In this document: positions 33,481 to 44,788 of the stretch, one piece after another
Layout of the letters: the number at the start of each line of letters is the position of its first letter
Position numbering within the stretch: the first letter of the stretch is position 1
From: Euwallacea fornicatus
Taxonomy: Eukaryota > Arthropoda > Insecta > Coleoptera > Curculionidae
Assembly (NCBI RefSeq): GCF_040115645.1
Contig: NC_089546.1
Location: 2,391,001-2,455,000, forward strand
Direction of reading: 5' to 3'
Length of the DNA: 64,000 nt
Translations under genes and position numbers: made by a program
The notes under the pieces: model-generated
The model's input: the letters and a program-made list of their open reading frames with translations, nothing else
Database searches by the model: none
Told to the model about the DNA's origin: nothing

Positions 33481-36400
33481 TTGGCAATATTTTCTAGCGG
33501 ATGTGAAGTTCTTGTAGGACCACATTTCAATGATATAAGGGTGACACATACTGAACTTGGAGAAACAGTGTCTCTTGCCTCCAACTCCAGGGCGCAAGGA
33601 ACTCGTGAACACACATATACAGCAATGGAACGACTCTCAAGAGGACCCTTCATTTTCCTCCGTCATCCCTTTTCCCGGTTGGCAGTCCGTGGGTTACCCG
33701 TACACCGAAAGGAGTTTCTCTAATCTCCGATCGTCCCAACATCTTCCCCATACAGTCATTCCCAACTGTTAGTCTTTACCATTTCTTAGATCAGCTTTAC
33801 AAGTTAACCGCCGGCTTCCAATATAAGGACTGTATGGAGGCAGTTACTAATAACTTCTATATATGGTACATTGTGCGTTCATTGTAAGTATCTGCTATGA
33901 TGAAAAGAATACATTTTCTTTTATTTCTTTATCCTTATCTTCTCCTCATTCACCCAGTCTGACTAGTTATTAATATGCACTAACGCTAGACGCTCCTCTT
34001 TGGAAGGCTCTAGATATGTCATTTGAAAGGAGCAATAATGGTTTTTTATAACGCGTTTAAATGCCTCACCACTCCCATACATCCACCTTTACTTCCTTAG
34101 ATTTCTTCTTAATATACATCACCCCTTTTCCCCATTCTAAATCGGGTTTGCCATTGTCTTATCTATATTCTTCTTGTGACTATAAAAATCCGCGACTTTT
34201 CCCACTATGTCTTCAGTTTTCTTCTTCATCTCCTTTGCGTTCCCAATTAATTTTTTTTCATTTACCAGCCCAATTGGAGTTTCATTACTTTCTCTATATT
34301 TTTCATCCATCTCTTCTATTATTGTTCAAAAACTTCCTCACACTTGTCACGTCATCCTTTTCCCGTCCTAAATCGAAATTACTGATCGTTTCATCCTTTC
34401 TCCCCTTCTTTCTCTTTCAAATGTTTTCTGCCATAAGCTTGCTTCGCTCGTCAACTGATTTGCTGAAGTATTTTTCAGTTATCACGTGGTAACGTTTGGG
34501 GTACTTCTTGATGGTTCACAAACACTAACTCTGTAAACAGTGTTATACAGAGATACTCGTGGAAGAAGCAAATTCTCTCGATAAGAATGAATCATATTAG
34601 AAGATATTAGAAGTAGGTACGCCTTTCACGCTCTGGATAGATGAATATGGGAAAGAACCAAAACACACCAGATGCTGGTAGTAAATGAGAGATGCCAAAG
34701 ATGTCTTGCCCTACTCAGATACATCCAATGCTCAAGCCAATATTTCAATGATTTTAAAGAGAAGTCAGTAGCCTACAACTACTGGCCTTTATCTATTTTC
34801 CTACTCAACATCGGATGAGATAGTTTCAAGCAAAATCTGAGGCTTTAAGAAGACTCAGAGGAACCTGAACAACATTTCCGGTGGAGACTGTTAAACCAAT
34901 AAGAAATTCGACCGAAAAATAATTAACGAATAGAATGAATGCTGATGAAGCTTCATAAGCCATAGTGCAACGTTTGTTCTCTTACTTCATCGTAGGTTCT
35001 ACTATAAGGTGCACAAAAAAATTACAGAAGTTTCGATCGAATTGTCGCAAATGTTTTTCATTTTAATAGCAAAAGCATGAGCCGTATATTACGAACTTAA
35101 GGGAATAGATATAAATGTTAAAATATTTTAATATATAGTAACAAGAAAAATTTTAAATTAAGATATAAAATGGAAACGTAAAACGTGTTGTTATTTAAAA
35201 GGGCAAAAGAACATCAATGGCATGGCAACTAGGGAATCTCGTCTGTAAGCGCACTTGCGAGAACTCCTTTGTTACGGAAATTGCCTAAAACCGAACACCC
35301 CGAAAACATTTTATTAACAAGTTTAAAATTCGATCCCACGCGTTCGTTCCAATTTGTTTATATTATCCCGAAAACTTTCCCATTGTTTCCCGTTTTGCCC
35401 TGTTTTATATTCACTCTATCGAATTCCTATATCCCAGTGAAGCGCCCTTTTGCGCTCGGCCCGTCCCCTTGGGACTCACTTTTTGACAATCCTTATAAAA
35501 CTCTTAAAACGGTCCTGGGAAACGTCCATGTCATCGTTTTTATTTCAGTGAAACACAGAGAAAAATGTCTGGGTTCGTTTATTGGAAAATCGAGACATGA
35601 TTTTGTGACAGGGAAATTATGTATCAATAAATGTTTTTTTAGAAAGTTTTTTCAAATTCAGGTTCATCCAAATATTCAAAAGATATTTCTCATCAGTTTT
35701 GTGGACCGAAAATTCCTGAAAGTGTTGAACCAGTTTCAAGTTTCTTTGGATTTTTCAAAGTCTGAATTGCGCTCTGATAAATTACAAATCAATTTTAACA
35801 CACCCCTGTAATTTAAAACCCAGTCCAAACATTAAAAAATTAATTCGTCCATAAACCCGTAAAATTGTCTCGTGTTTCAGTTAATTCCCGCACATATACG
35901 CGAAAAATCGTGGTTATATGAGATCTTTTTGTGCGTAAAAGCGGGTCCCATTGGCCGGGTCCTAATTTCGTCATTTCGAGGGCGATTCGAATCCGTATGA
36001 CCTCAAAGTGTTTTTTTATTTAAATTAATGACAATACTGTAGGGAGTTTCTCCGTTTCTAACCCCATCTGTGCCGAATTCGAATTAGAGCAAACTTGAAA
36101 TTAAATGTAGTCTAAAACTCGAAATTTATCTGTCTCTGCAACGTCATGAAAGAGACTCAAATCCCTTTCGCAAACATGTGGCCCTAAGTCTAAATTGCTT
36201 CAAGCTCAATTATAAACAATGAGTAAATACTTTTGTGCGTCCCCTCATTTAAAATAGAGAATAGTTCCTTCGGGGCCTTGCTGAATCGCGGCTCGTCCTT
36301 TTGTACCTTTTGTGTTTCGGCTCATTTAAAAGGCACAAAAGAACGCAACTATGATAGTGCGAATAAAGGGATGTCACCCTACTCGACATGTTGACAACCC

Positions 36401-36893
36401 AATAAATGTCAAGTTTAATTGATGTTGTTGTAAAAGTTATGCTTAGTCGTATGAAAATCTAAAAGTAACCGTAAAAGCTCATCAGTAACTTCCAAATGCG
36501 GGTCGGAAATACTCACAACAAACCAGCTCTAATTAACGAAGTAGGTAAATCTCGTAGAAACGACAAATTGCAAATTAAAAAACCTGTTTTGGACAATGCG
36601 GGCCTCGGCGGACACGTTGAGTGGAAAAACATAAAAAGAGGTGAGCGTTTTTGGTCCTCCGAAAAAGCTCATTTGAAGCCGAATCACATAGTCATCAAAG
36701 CGTCCATAGGTAAATATGAAGTGAAGTGTACATGCATATAATGTGAGTTTTTGCGTAAAATTCGGATATTTAGCATTTTTTGGTGGCAAATGATGAATGG
36801 ATAATATTGATTTGAGTGTAGTTCTTCTTACATATAGGATACCTTTGCCTAAAATAAAGAAACATGATCATCAGGATAAATCATTGAGACATG
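33481..36893. other. Region without a recognised gene; pyrimidine-rich tract and one long ORF
   Basis: Open frames at 33481-33723, 34061-34492 (143 codons) and 35269-35811 (180 codons, starting at TTG) show no motif. The second owes its length to a pyrimidine-rich strand at about 34050-34440. Near 34650-34730 RCQRCLALLRYIQC resembles a decayed gag zinc knuckle, which could be another LINE scrap. The sequence from 35.2 to 36.7 kb is GC-richer and looks single-copy. Confidence 0.35.
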
Positions 36894-37020
36894 CACTCTA
36901 AAATAAAATTAAAGGATGATTTTGATATTTTCAATTTTTTTCCTCTATGAAATCGGAAACCAAAAAAAGTTATATTGTTTCTTGTAACATCGATCGAGAA
37001 AATTCAAAATAATTTTTATA

Positions 37021-38443
37021 CACTCACTTTCACATGAAATGCACCACCCAGTAATACTAATAATTAAGTCTTGTAATTTTGGCGAAAATAATGTTTCATA
37101 ATGGAGTATCAAATGATCAGACTTTCAGTAAAAAAGGAAGAATGCTAGTGGTTTTTTTGTCATTGACCTTTTAGATTTTTTATTCAATTGTAAATAAATA
37201 AAATAATATTTACATGGAAATGTCAGTTTATTTTGTTCTTGAACTGTGAACAAGACATCTCAAAATGCCCCCAGTGAGACAGCATCGAAATTTTTCCGAC
37301 GTTTCGGATTTTGATAGAAGGCGAATTATCGGCATGAAGGAGGGTGGACTTTCTTTTCGTGAGATTGCCCGAAGAATGAATCGGAACCACACTACGATTG
37401 CGAGAATATGGTCTTCATGGTCTGAAGAAAGGGTTCAGCAACATCGTCCAGCTGGACGTCTTCCCCGTAGCAGCAATGCACGTGAAAATCGACTTCTTAG
37501 ACGGATGGCCATTGGTGATCGATATCAAATAACAATGTCTGTTGCAGCAGATTGGATGGGAGCTCTAAATCGTCGGGTGTCGATGGCAACAGTTTACAGA
37601 AGAATTTCGTTTTTTGGCCTGCATTCATACCGCCCAAATCTACGACTGCCACTAACCGCCCAACATCAAGCTTCCAGATTGGTCTGGTGTCAAGAACGAG
37701 TTGATTAAAGTCATGAGTGGAACAATATCGTCTTCAGTGACGAGTCGCGATTTTGTTTATGGATCAATGGTGGTCGTAGAAGAGTCAGACGATACCGAGG
37801 TAAAAGAAGAAATTTGCAATTTTGTGAAAGGCGCCACACAGCTTTAACACCTGGTGATATGGTCTAGTGTGTGATATGTGTTGGTCGAAGATCTTCTCTT
37901 GTGTTTATTCCAAGCACCTTAAAAGCACGTCGCTACAGTAACAATGTTCTGAGGCCAGTATTAGTACCATTCATGCAAACTTTATCAAATGGCATTTTCC
38001 AACAGGATAATACAAGACCACATAGTGCGAACATTACTCGACAATACCTGGAAGAAGAACAATTGGAAATATTGCCTTGGCCTGCACGGTCACCGGACCT
38101 ATCGCCCATCGAACATCTTTGGAATATGATGAATTGCCGCCTTCGAAATTTACCGAGGCCTCCAAACAATGTGGATGACCTACGACATCATCTTGAGATA
38201 GCATGGAATGAAATACCCCAGGAGGATATTGATCATTTGTTGCAAATCATGCCGCGAAGAGTACGTGCTTGCATTGCCGTACGAGGCAATGTCACTCATT
38301 ATTAATTTTTTAATTAACAAATGTTGTATCATTTTACTGAAAGTCTGATCATTTGATATTCCATTATGATGCATTATTTTGTTAAAGTTACAAGACTTAA
38401 TTATAAGTATTACTGGGTGGTGCATTTCACGTGAAAGTGAGTG
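37021..38443 (+). mobile_element. Tc1-like (DD34E) element with about 112-bp terminal inverted repeats
   Basis: The left terminus starts CACTCACTTTCACATGAAAT and the reverse complement of the right terminus starts CACTCACTTTCACGTGAAAT. The match continues for about 112 bp (to TCAGACTTTCAGTAAAA) with around ten differences. TA flanks both ends (37019-37020 and 38444-38445). Length 1,423 bp. It holds a transposase frame that is nearly whole. It sits inside an older Tc1-like element. Confidence 0.93.
37265..38305 (+). pseudogene. Tc1-like DD34E transposase with two nonsense codons
   Basis: One continuous frame from ATG 37265 to TAA 38303-38305 (347 codons) broken only by TAA at 37706-37708 and TAG at 37865-37867. 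N-terminal paired-type helix-turn-helix DNA binding is seen in DFDRRRIIGMKEGGLSFREI and RMNRNHTTIARIWSSW, followed by a GRP-like linker (PAGRLPRSS). Catalytic residues: NIVFSDESRF (first Asp), FQQDNTRPHS (second Asp) and WPARSPDLSPIEHLWNMM, with the Glu 34 residues after the second Asp. The tail VRACIAVRGN is typical. The TAG lies where this family usually has Trp. Length is normal for the family. The enzyme would be inactive as written, but decay is recent. Confidence 0.93.
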
Positions 38444-38617
38444 TACATAAATTTCTCATTTTAAAATTAAATAAAACAAATATTTTAACATGAAAACTTC
38501 TTGCTGTTTATTTGCACTTTGAATAATAATGAATTTTTTTATATAAAAAATATAAAATTAACTTCTCTCAGTATCAGGGTATTGTGACAGTTCTTTCAAA
38601 CATTTTATTACTCTATT

Positions 38618-39544
38618 ATGGCGTAGAGAAAACGGTTAAGTGATGAAGAAACAGTTTGAGCGACAACCCTGATAGAAGAAGGGTTCGGCCAAAGAGAAAT
38701 TGCAAATAGACTACAAGAGATTGGTAGTTACGTCCGCAGGACAGAACAAGCACACCCGAGGGTGACTTTTGCAAGAGATGACTGCTTTTCGCGATTACAT
38801 GCTCCTCGGAATCAGCATGCTGCCAGTTCTAATTTGAATTTTTTTCTACAAAACTTCAGAAACAGTATGGTTTGGCATCTGACCCCTTAGCTGACGGACC
38901 GATGCTTATCAGAGAACACCTTGTTCAGAAATTAAGATTTACCCGAGGAAATCTAAATTGGGCTATTGCTGATTAGGTGCGCGTATTATTCTCGAATAAC
39001 TCCAAATTTTGTTAAAGTTCTCTTGATGAAAGTGAAAGTGTACAGAGCAGATCAAACGAATGGTTTACACACTGCAATTTTTCACCAAGAATAAATTTTG
39101 GTGGGGGTTCTATAATGGTTTTGAATGCCATCAGTCTGACCGCTTCCATAAAACTAGTGCTTATCGGTCACGATTCTGTATTACAGATATTCTTGAACCT
39201 GCTGCGATCCTTTCGCCCCTTTTGCGGACCCTCAGGTTTTATTAATGAACGACAATGCAAGGCCCCATGTCGCTAGAATTGTACAAGAATATATGCATGA
39301 AGTTGAAATTGAAACTGTGGACTGCCCTGCAAGAAGTGCTGACATGAATCCAATAGAACATATGTGTAATAAGCATGAAAGCTGGGTGAGAGCACGGAAA
39401 CCGCAACCATTAGAGGAATTGCAAAATTATTTGCTTGAACAGCGGAAAACCATTCCTCAATAAGAAATTAGAAATTTAATAACAGAAATGCGTTGGAGAA
39501 TAGAAGCTGTCATTAATGCTAAAGGAGCAAACACCAACTACTAA
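38618..39544 (+). pseudogene. Tc1-like DD34E transposase remnant of the outer element
   Basis: Begins near 38618 (ATGGCGTAG; RLSDEE, IEEGFGQREIANRLQ gives the N-terminal helix-turn-helix). The middle is frameshifted (first Asp area near 38980-39030; GHDSVLQI near 39165). The frame from 39245 gives MNDNARPHVARIVQEYMHEV with the second Asp, DCPARSADMNPIEHMCNKHE with the Glu 34 residues later, and after a TAA at 39461-39463 the same frame continues EMRWRIEAVINAKGANTNY to the stop at 39542-39544. More decayed than the transposase of the inserted element, consistent with the nesting order. Confidence 0.8.
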
Positions 39545-39793
39545 TTTTCAAGTGTCTAATCCATTTTTATTGCAAAAATGCGAATTTAGGTTTTTTCGCT
39601 TTTGTACGATGTACGACTCTTTGGTATTAAATGAAAAAAAGTTGGTGATTAATATACATTTTCCGTTTTTACCCGCAATTTACGAAAGCTAATATTATAA
39701 GTATTTCTTTATAATATCATGAAGCAAAGATCATCGGAAATATGAAGTGATCCTTTAATTTTGTGCAGGAGTGTATTTTAGGTGTTATACATA

Positions 39794-41409
39794 CAGTGTG
39801 GTAACTAACAGAAATAAATTAGGTATATATATGGCATTTGATTTTTAGCAAAATTGCTTAAACATGTCAATTTTTATTTTACCCGATATACTTTTTGATA
39901 GTATTTTGATATTATATATGCCCCTTTACCAGAGTGATAGTTACTCTTAAAAGTTTAAATGGAAGAGGGGTTCAAGTAATACATAATTTTAAAGATTTTT
40001 CAATCCGACTTTATCTGACATATTACTTTTCATCATTGAGTAAAATAATGCTAAAAATAAATCGTTTTCATACTTAATTGTTGCTTCTTTACTTGTAATT
40101 TTTCTGAAATGCCACAATAATTCTTGATTTGCCATCCATTAATCAAGGGACCATAAGTAAAATATTAAATAAATTTTGAGACAATGGTCATATTAGATAT
40201 ACCCCAAGGAATAGACCACAAAAAACTGATGAAGATTAAAAAATTAACACACTCTTGGCAATAGAAAGAAATCCGATTATACCAGCCGAGTAGATAGCTC
40301 GTGAAAATTTAATCAGTAATACATCCATTTTGAAAATATTGAAAAATGAAAATATTCAACTTTATAAAATGTAAATACGTCAAGGATTGCTTGAGGATGA
40401 TGAAGATTAACGAACCGAATTTTGCGAAAGGATTATGAATATTGTTCAACAATTAGAAATATCTATGAAATGGATTCTCTTTACTGTTGAGGCAACTTTT
40501 ACATTAAATAGACATGTCAATAAACAAAACTGTCGATATTGGTCTTCGGGGAATTCTCATTGGATGAGAAGTCACACGCAGTACCCTGCAAAAACAAATG
40601 TTTGAGCGGGTATCACAGAGAACCGAATATTAGGGCCAATATCTTTCGATGAAAATTTCAATGGTCAACGATATTTAGAATCACTTGAAGACGAACTAAT
40701 TCCTACATTGTCATGTTTATTTTCTAGTGAAGTAAATCCAGATATGCCGGCCCAACACATTTGGTTGCAACAATATGAAGCGCCATCACATTTTGCTTGA
40801 AATGTTCACTCATACCTATATGAAACTTTTCCAAATCGACGGATGAGAAGAAGAGGCTCAATAGAATAGCAGCCAAGATCTCCCGATTTCACTCGTTTCG
40901 ATTCCATTTTATGGGGGTACTTGAAATCGAAGGTTTACAGTACGAAACGACATGATATCGAGGAACTCAAAGAACATATAAGAGAAGAAATTAGGCAAAT
41001 CACCCCCAATACTTTAGAAAATGTAAGAGATTAGTTTTATCAGCGTTTGGGGCTGTGCCAAGATGTCAACGGTGAACATTTCAGACAGTTGCTAATTTAA
41101 AGGAAACAATAAGTTGATTATGTAAAATTTTGTTTGTTTTTAGTATTATTTTGCTCTATCATGAAAAGTAATATGTCAGAGATAAAGTCAAGTTGAAAAT
41201 ATCTTTAAAATGATGTATCGCTTGAACCCCCTTTTCACTTAAACTTTTTAAAGTAACTGTTACCCTAGCTAAGAGCTTGACACTTGAAATATCAGAATAC
41301 CACCAAAAAGTGCATCGTGTAAAATCAAAATTGACGTGTTTAAATAGTTTTTCTAAAAACCAAATTCCATATAGATAACGAATTTATTCCAGTTAAAGTT
41401 ACTATGCTG
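39794..41409 (+). mobile_element. DD41D-like Tc1/mariner-superfamily element, copy A
   Basis: The left end CAGTGTGGTAACTAACAG (39794) corresponds to the reverse complement of the right end CAGCATAGTAACTTTAACTG (ending 41409). Similarity of the inverted arms runs for about 300 bp, through ACATGTCAATTTTTATTTTA and TTTAAATGGAAGAGGGGTTC on the left. The + strand encodes a broken transposase: SGNSHWMRSHTQYPAKTNVW and ENRILGPISFDENFNGQRYL, QQYEAPSHFA at the second catalytic block (Tyr in place of Asp), then QPRSPDFTRFDSILWGYLKS 41 residues on, and ITPNTLENVRD. TA precedes the left end; the right flank is not TA. It is separated by only 20 bp from the preceding element. Confidence 0.8.
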
Positions 41410-43269
41410 AATACATTAAAACATTTTTCGATATGTCGGGTCGCAATAAATAAATAAATGTTTAAACAATTCATATTTCTTCAAATAAGACACCAGTTTT
41501 CCGAATATGGATTTTCCGAGTTGCTTTCGTTGTGGTATAAATGCATACGAAATTGTCTACGCAATTTCTCTAACGTGTGGCATGGCAGCATATCAAATTT
41601 GTCTTCATTGGAATCGTAATTTGGAGCCTTGATTAAAACTTTTTTAATATTTAAAACAAGTTTAAAATTTTCCAATTTTTAAATATTTTCACGTTTCCAT
41701 AGCGTTTATTTATTTAATGGGTACCATCCGTGTAAGTAAAAATCATAACCGACTTGTTCAAAAGTGTTTTAATAGCTCTAGCTCATAGAGTTTCTGAGAA
41801 AAGTACCAAATGTAATACATGGCTAAAAAAGAATTTTTATAATGATTTCGAAATGTAAATATTCGACATTACATCTGTGGAGTATACAAATAATTCAGGT
41901 GTTAATTTTGAGTACCTGAATTATTTCATTTTTAGTATTAATGTTGACTGGTGGATTGATTATTATAATTAGTTTTTTTTTGTTTCTATAGTTTTAGAAT
42001 CAGACCACCATTTATTATTTTTAAAAATGGTTTTTTAGAATAGTGATCGGGAAATTGAGGATACATATATATTAGATAGTTTACAAAAAGAAAGTTAGTT
42101 AGTTCTCAGTTCTTGTTGTATATTGAGTATCATTATCAAATACAATAAAAAAATACATCTATATGAAAATCAAAAGTTGAACAATTTACCTCTGAAAACA
42201 AGAATTTAACAAGGAAACTCTAAATACTGCTACGAAGTTCTCAAAAAAGTGTCTTAATAATCTAAAACTTTCGGTCCCCTGATTTTAACCGTATAAAAGT
42301 TATTTATAAAAAAAAAGAAAATCGCAAAATTCGTTTTTTCTGGATATCTTTATAACTTTATAATTTAGCCGGTAAAAAAACAAGAATATTAATTTACCCA
42401 AACTGCGTAACTTTTTCCTAATTTTAGCAATTTTGTATCCACTACCGTTTCCGAGATCCCAATGTTTTTCATCGTTATCTGTGACGGACTGCATAAGCTG
42501 CCGTGAACCGAAAGGGTCTCGCTGATGCCATTTTAGAGCTATAATGTCTCGTTTTTTAGATTTACTCGATCTAATTTATTGCAGTATTATTGTTAAAAAT
42601 TTGTAACAAACAGACGGTTAATAGATCAGAATTAATCTTCAAATGCCCCATGCAGGTGATCGATTACATGTCTATGGTCGTTTATGGATTTCCAATTTCT
42701 TGTATCCAGTTTTTAATAATACCATTCAAATATCCTTGTTAAAAACCACACACCATCAGAGCATATGCGACCTTAAACTCCTGCGTGGAATATTTTTAAT
42801 TTTCTTCAAAAAATATAATCAATTTTTATTAAGAAACATAACCCTTTGGGCTGAAATTGTATAGAGATTTCAGTATGAATCTCAATCAATTCTAGTGTTA
42901 TATTTTAAAATTGCATAAACTATATGAAAACGTTGGAAAGCTTTTTTATAACTTGGCGTAAATAACTTGTATTTTCCTGATATCGTTTGTTAAAATTTTA
43001 GTACATAACAAATCACTTTGGACGATAATTCGCCGGATAGATTCATCTGATACTAATTTTTTTAGGTAAAAAAATGCCTCAGCAATCATTTCTTGAAGTC
43101 TCTTACTTAATGTTCTTAATGTTTCTTTTTGTTCTTGAATTCTGAGTGGTCATTGGTTCTATTCTTCTCATCTCACATTCACTTCAATTGGTGAAAACTT
43201 GGTTGAGGACAAAGAGGAATATAGATTGCGATAGGAAAAGTTCGAAAATATTAAGGTCTATTACAGGCT

Positions 43270-43660
43270 TATGCGTTATTCCAGTTCTACGTTTAATTCG
43301 CTGGAGCACCCCAAAGACCAGTTTCGATCCTGTTAGATCAGTTCGGTTCATCTCGAGTAAATTAAATGCAGGCAGATATCGGGAAAGCCAAGAACATTAG
43401 ACCTGTAGGAAAATATCCTACTGGCACCGTCAGTCTGGCTGCTTATAATTGAAAATTTGGTCGAGATGCAGGAAAAAGGTCGCGGCAGATAGCACAGGAA
43501 GAATATTTTCCAACGAACTCATTACACTTACGGCTGACATCCCTGATTTCCGTCTGAGTTTAATTAACTCGAGATAAACTGATCTGACAAAATCTAACAG
43601 GATCAAAATCGGTCATTGAATGGCTGGAGTTAATTAAACGCAAAACTGGATTAACGCACA
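43270..43660. repeat. Imperfect inverted repeat, possible MITE
   Basis: The left arm (about 43272-43400) and the reverse complement of the right arm (about 43525-43660) share, in order, GCGTTA(T/A)TCCAGTT, CGTTTAATT, GATCCTGTTAGAT, ATCTCGAGT(A/T)AATTAAA and GG(C/A)(A/G)GA-like blocks. There is no coding sequence inside. TA-rich flanks give no clear target duplication. Confidence 0.5.
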
Positions 43661-44237
43661 AAATTCGCAACACACCTTAATATTCTCACGTTTGAGTAAT
43701 TATGTTCATTAAACAACTTGAAAATGATATCCTAAGACTGAATGCAAATTTACTGCACGCTACTCATTCTGGACGTTTATTTTCCGAACTACCAAACCTT
43801 GCTGAGGCTCTCACAAACCGAAAGTTCCATAAGCATATAGATTGGTCCGAAAATTATATTTGAAGGCTCTGAACCGAAACAAACTCTGATTATCTCAATC
43901 TCTGTTTCGCGTCTTTGCGGAATACGAAAGAGTTCCCCGAACTTTTCCTATTAAGACAGATTCGTGTCTTTACATACGTAAAAAGGAATTTGCATTTATT
44001 TGATTTTACTCCTGACCCTTTTTGTGCGTAGGTTCTCTACGATTCCAGCTTAAATCCCTATAAAAGAAGGATTAACATCCGGAAGATTGTGGCATCTGCT
44101 TAATCTGATGGGAATGTTAAAAATTCATAATTGCGGTTTTTTATATGAGAAATTGCTCTTTGAAGTTGTTGAGTAATGCAGGATGAATGGGTTTTGAAAT
44201 GGTATTTGCGCCTGCTTTGAATCCGCTTGCTTTAGAA

Positions 44238-44788
44238 AAATTTCCCGAGGAGAGGCTTGGAGGGATGGTCTTTTAATTGCAGCTTTTCCACAGATTCCGC
44301 AGACGCAAGGCAATTGTCCGCAATAAACAGATCTGAAATCATTTATGTTTAACGGCAACATTTCGAAAATTGCGCAGCTTTTTACCGACGGAAAGCTCCA
44401 AGTTTTTCGAACGTATTTTAATCGAGTCGTTCGAAAAATTGACAGAAGCACGAAGGGCCCGATTGAATTCATTCCAGAATTGTGTTTTTCGCAATTTTTG
44501 ACAAGTAATACATTATCGTGCCAAAGTTTGCGGCGTCTGCTTGACTGCATGCAGATGTTAAACATCGATAAGTGCTCTGTTGTGAATATTTACACGAGAG
44601 GATCCGGTTTAATATTTTTGAATAGGCGAATGCACGATGAACGGATTAAATGACATTTCTGGTTTGTTTTAAATAAATTTCCCGAGGAAAAACCTGAATG
44701 GATGATCTTTTAATCTCACTCTTTCTTCGAATTCCGCAGACGAAAAATTAGATTAATTGTCAACAATAAACCGATGTGAAATCATTAA
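44238..44788. repeat. Diverged direct repeat pair
   Basis: AAATTTCCCGAGGAGAGG...GATGGTCTTTTAAT...ATTCCGCAGACG...CAATTGTC(C)GCAATAAAC..GAT.TGAAATCATT at 44238-44346 recurs in the same order at 44675-44788. The two copies are 437 bp apart and are about 75-80% alike by eye. They do not encode a recognisable protein. Confidence 0.6.

Larger units (their letters stand above)
36894..39773 (+). mobile_element. Older Tc1-like element split by a younger one
   Basis: The left end CACTCTAAAATAAAATTAAA then GGATGA (from 36894) is matched by the reverse complement of the right end CACTCCTGCACAAAATTAAA then GGATCA (ending 39773; TA follows at 39774-39775, TG stands at the left). The inner element 37021-38443 interrupts it between the left end and the transposase. 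Without the insert the element would be about 1.46 kb, normal for Tc1-like elements. The transposase remnant is at 38618-39544. The match of the ends is short, so the left boundary is less certain than the right. Confidence 0.6.

Noticed and set aside
35985..36005. GATTCGAATCC as a tRNA B box
   Set aside because: No A box or cloverleaf can be formed upstream at the right distance.
37933..38425. Two minus-strand ORFs of 78 and 81 codons
   Set aside because: Antisense shadows of the Tc1-like transposase and its terminal repeat.
44125..44653. Overlapping 146- and 102-codon ORFs on opposite strands as host exons
   Set aside because: No recognisable protein on either strand and part of the sequence belongs to a non-coding direct repeat.
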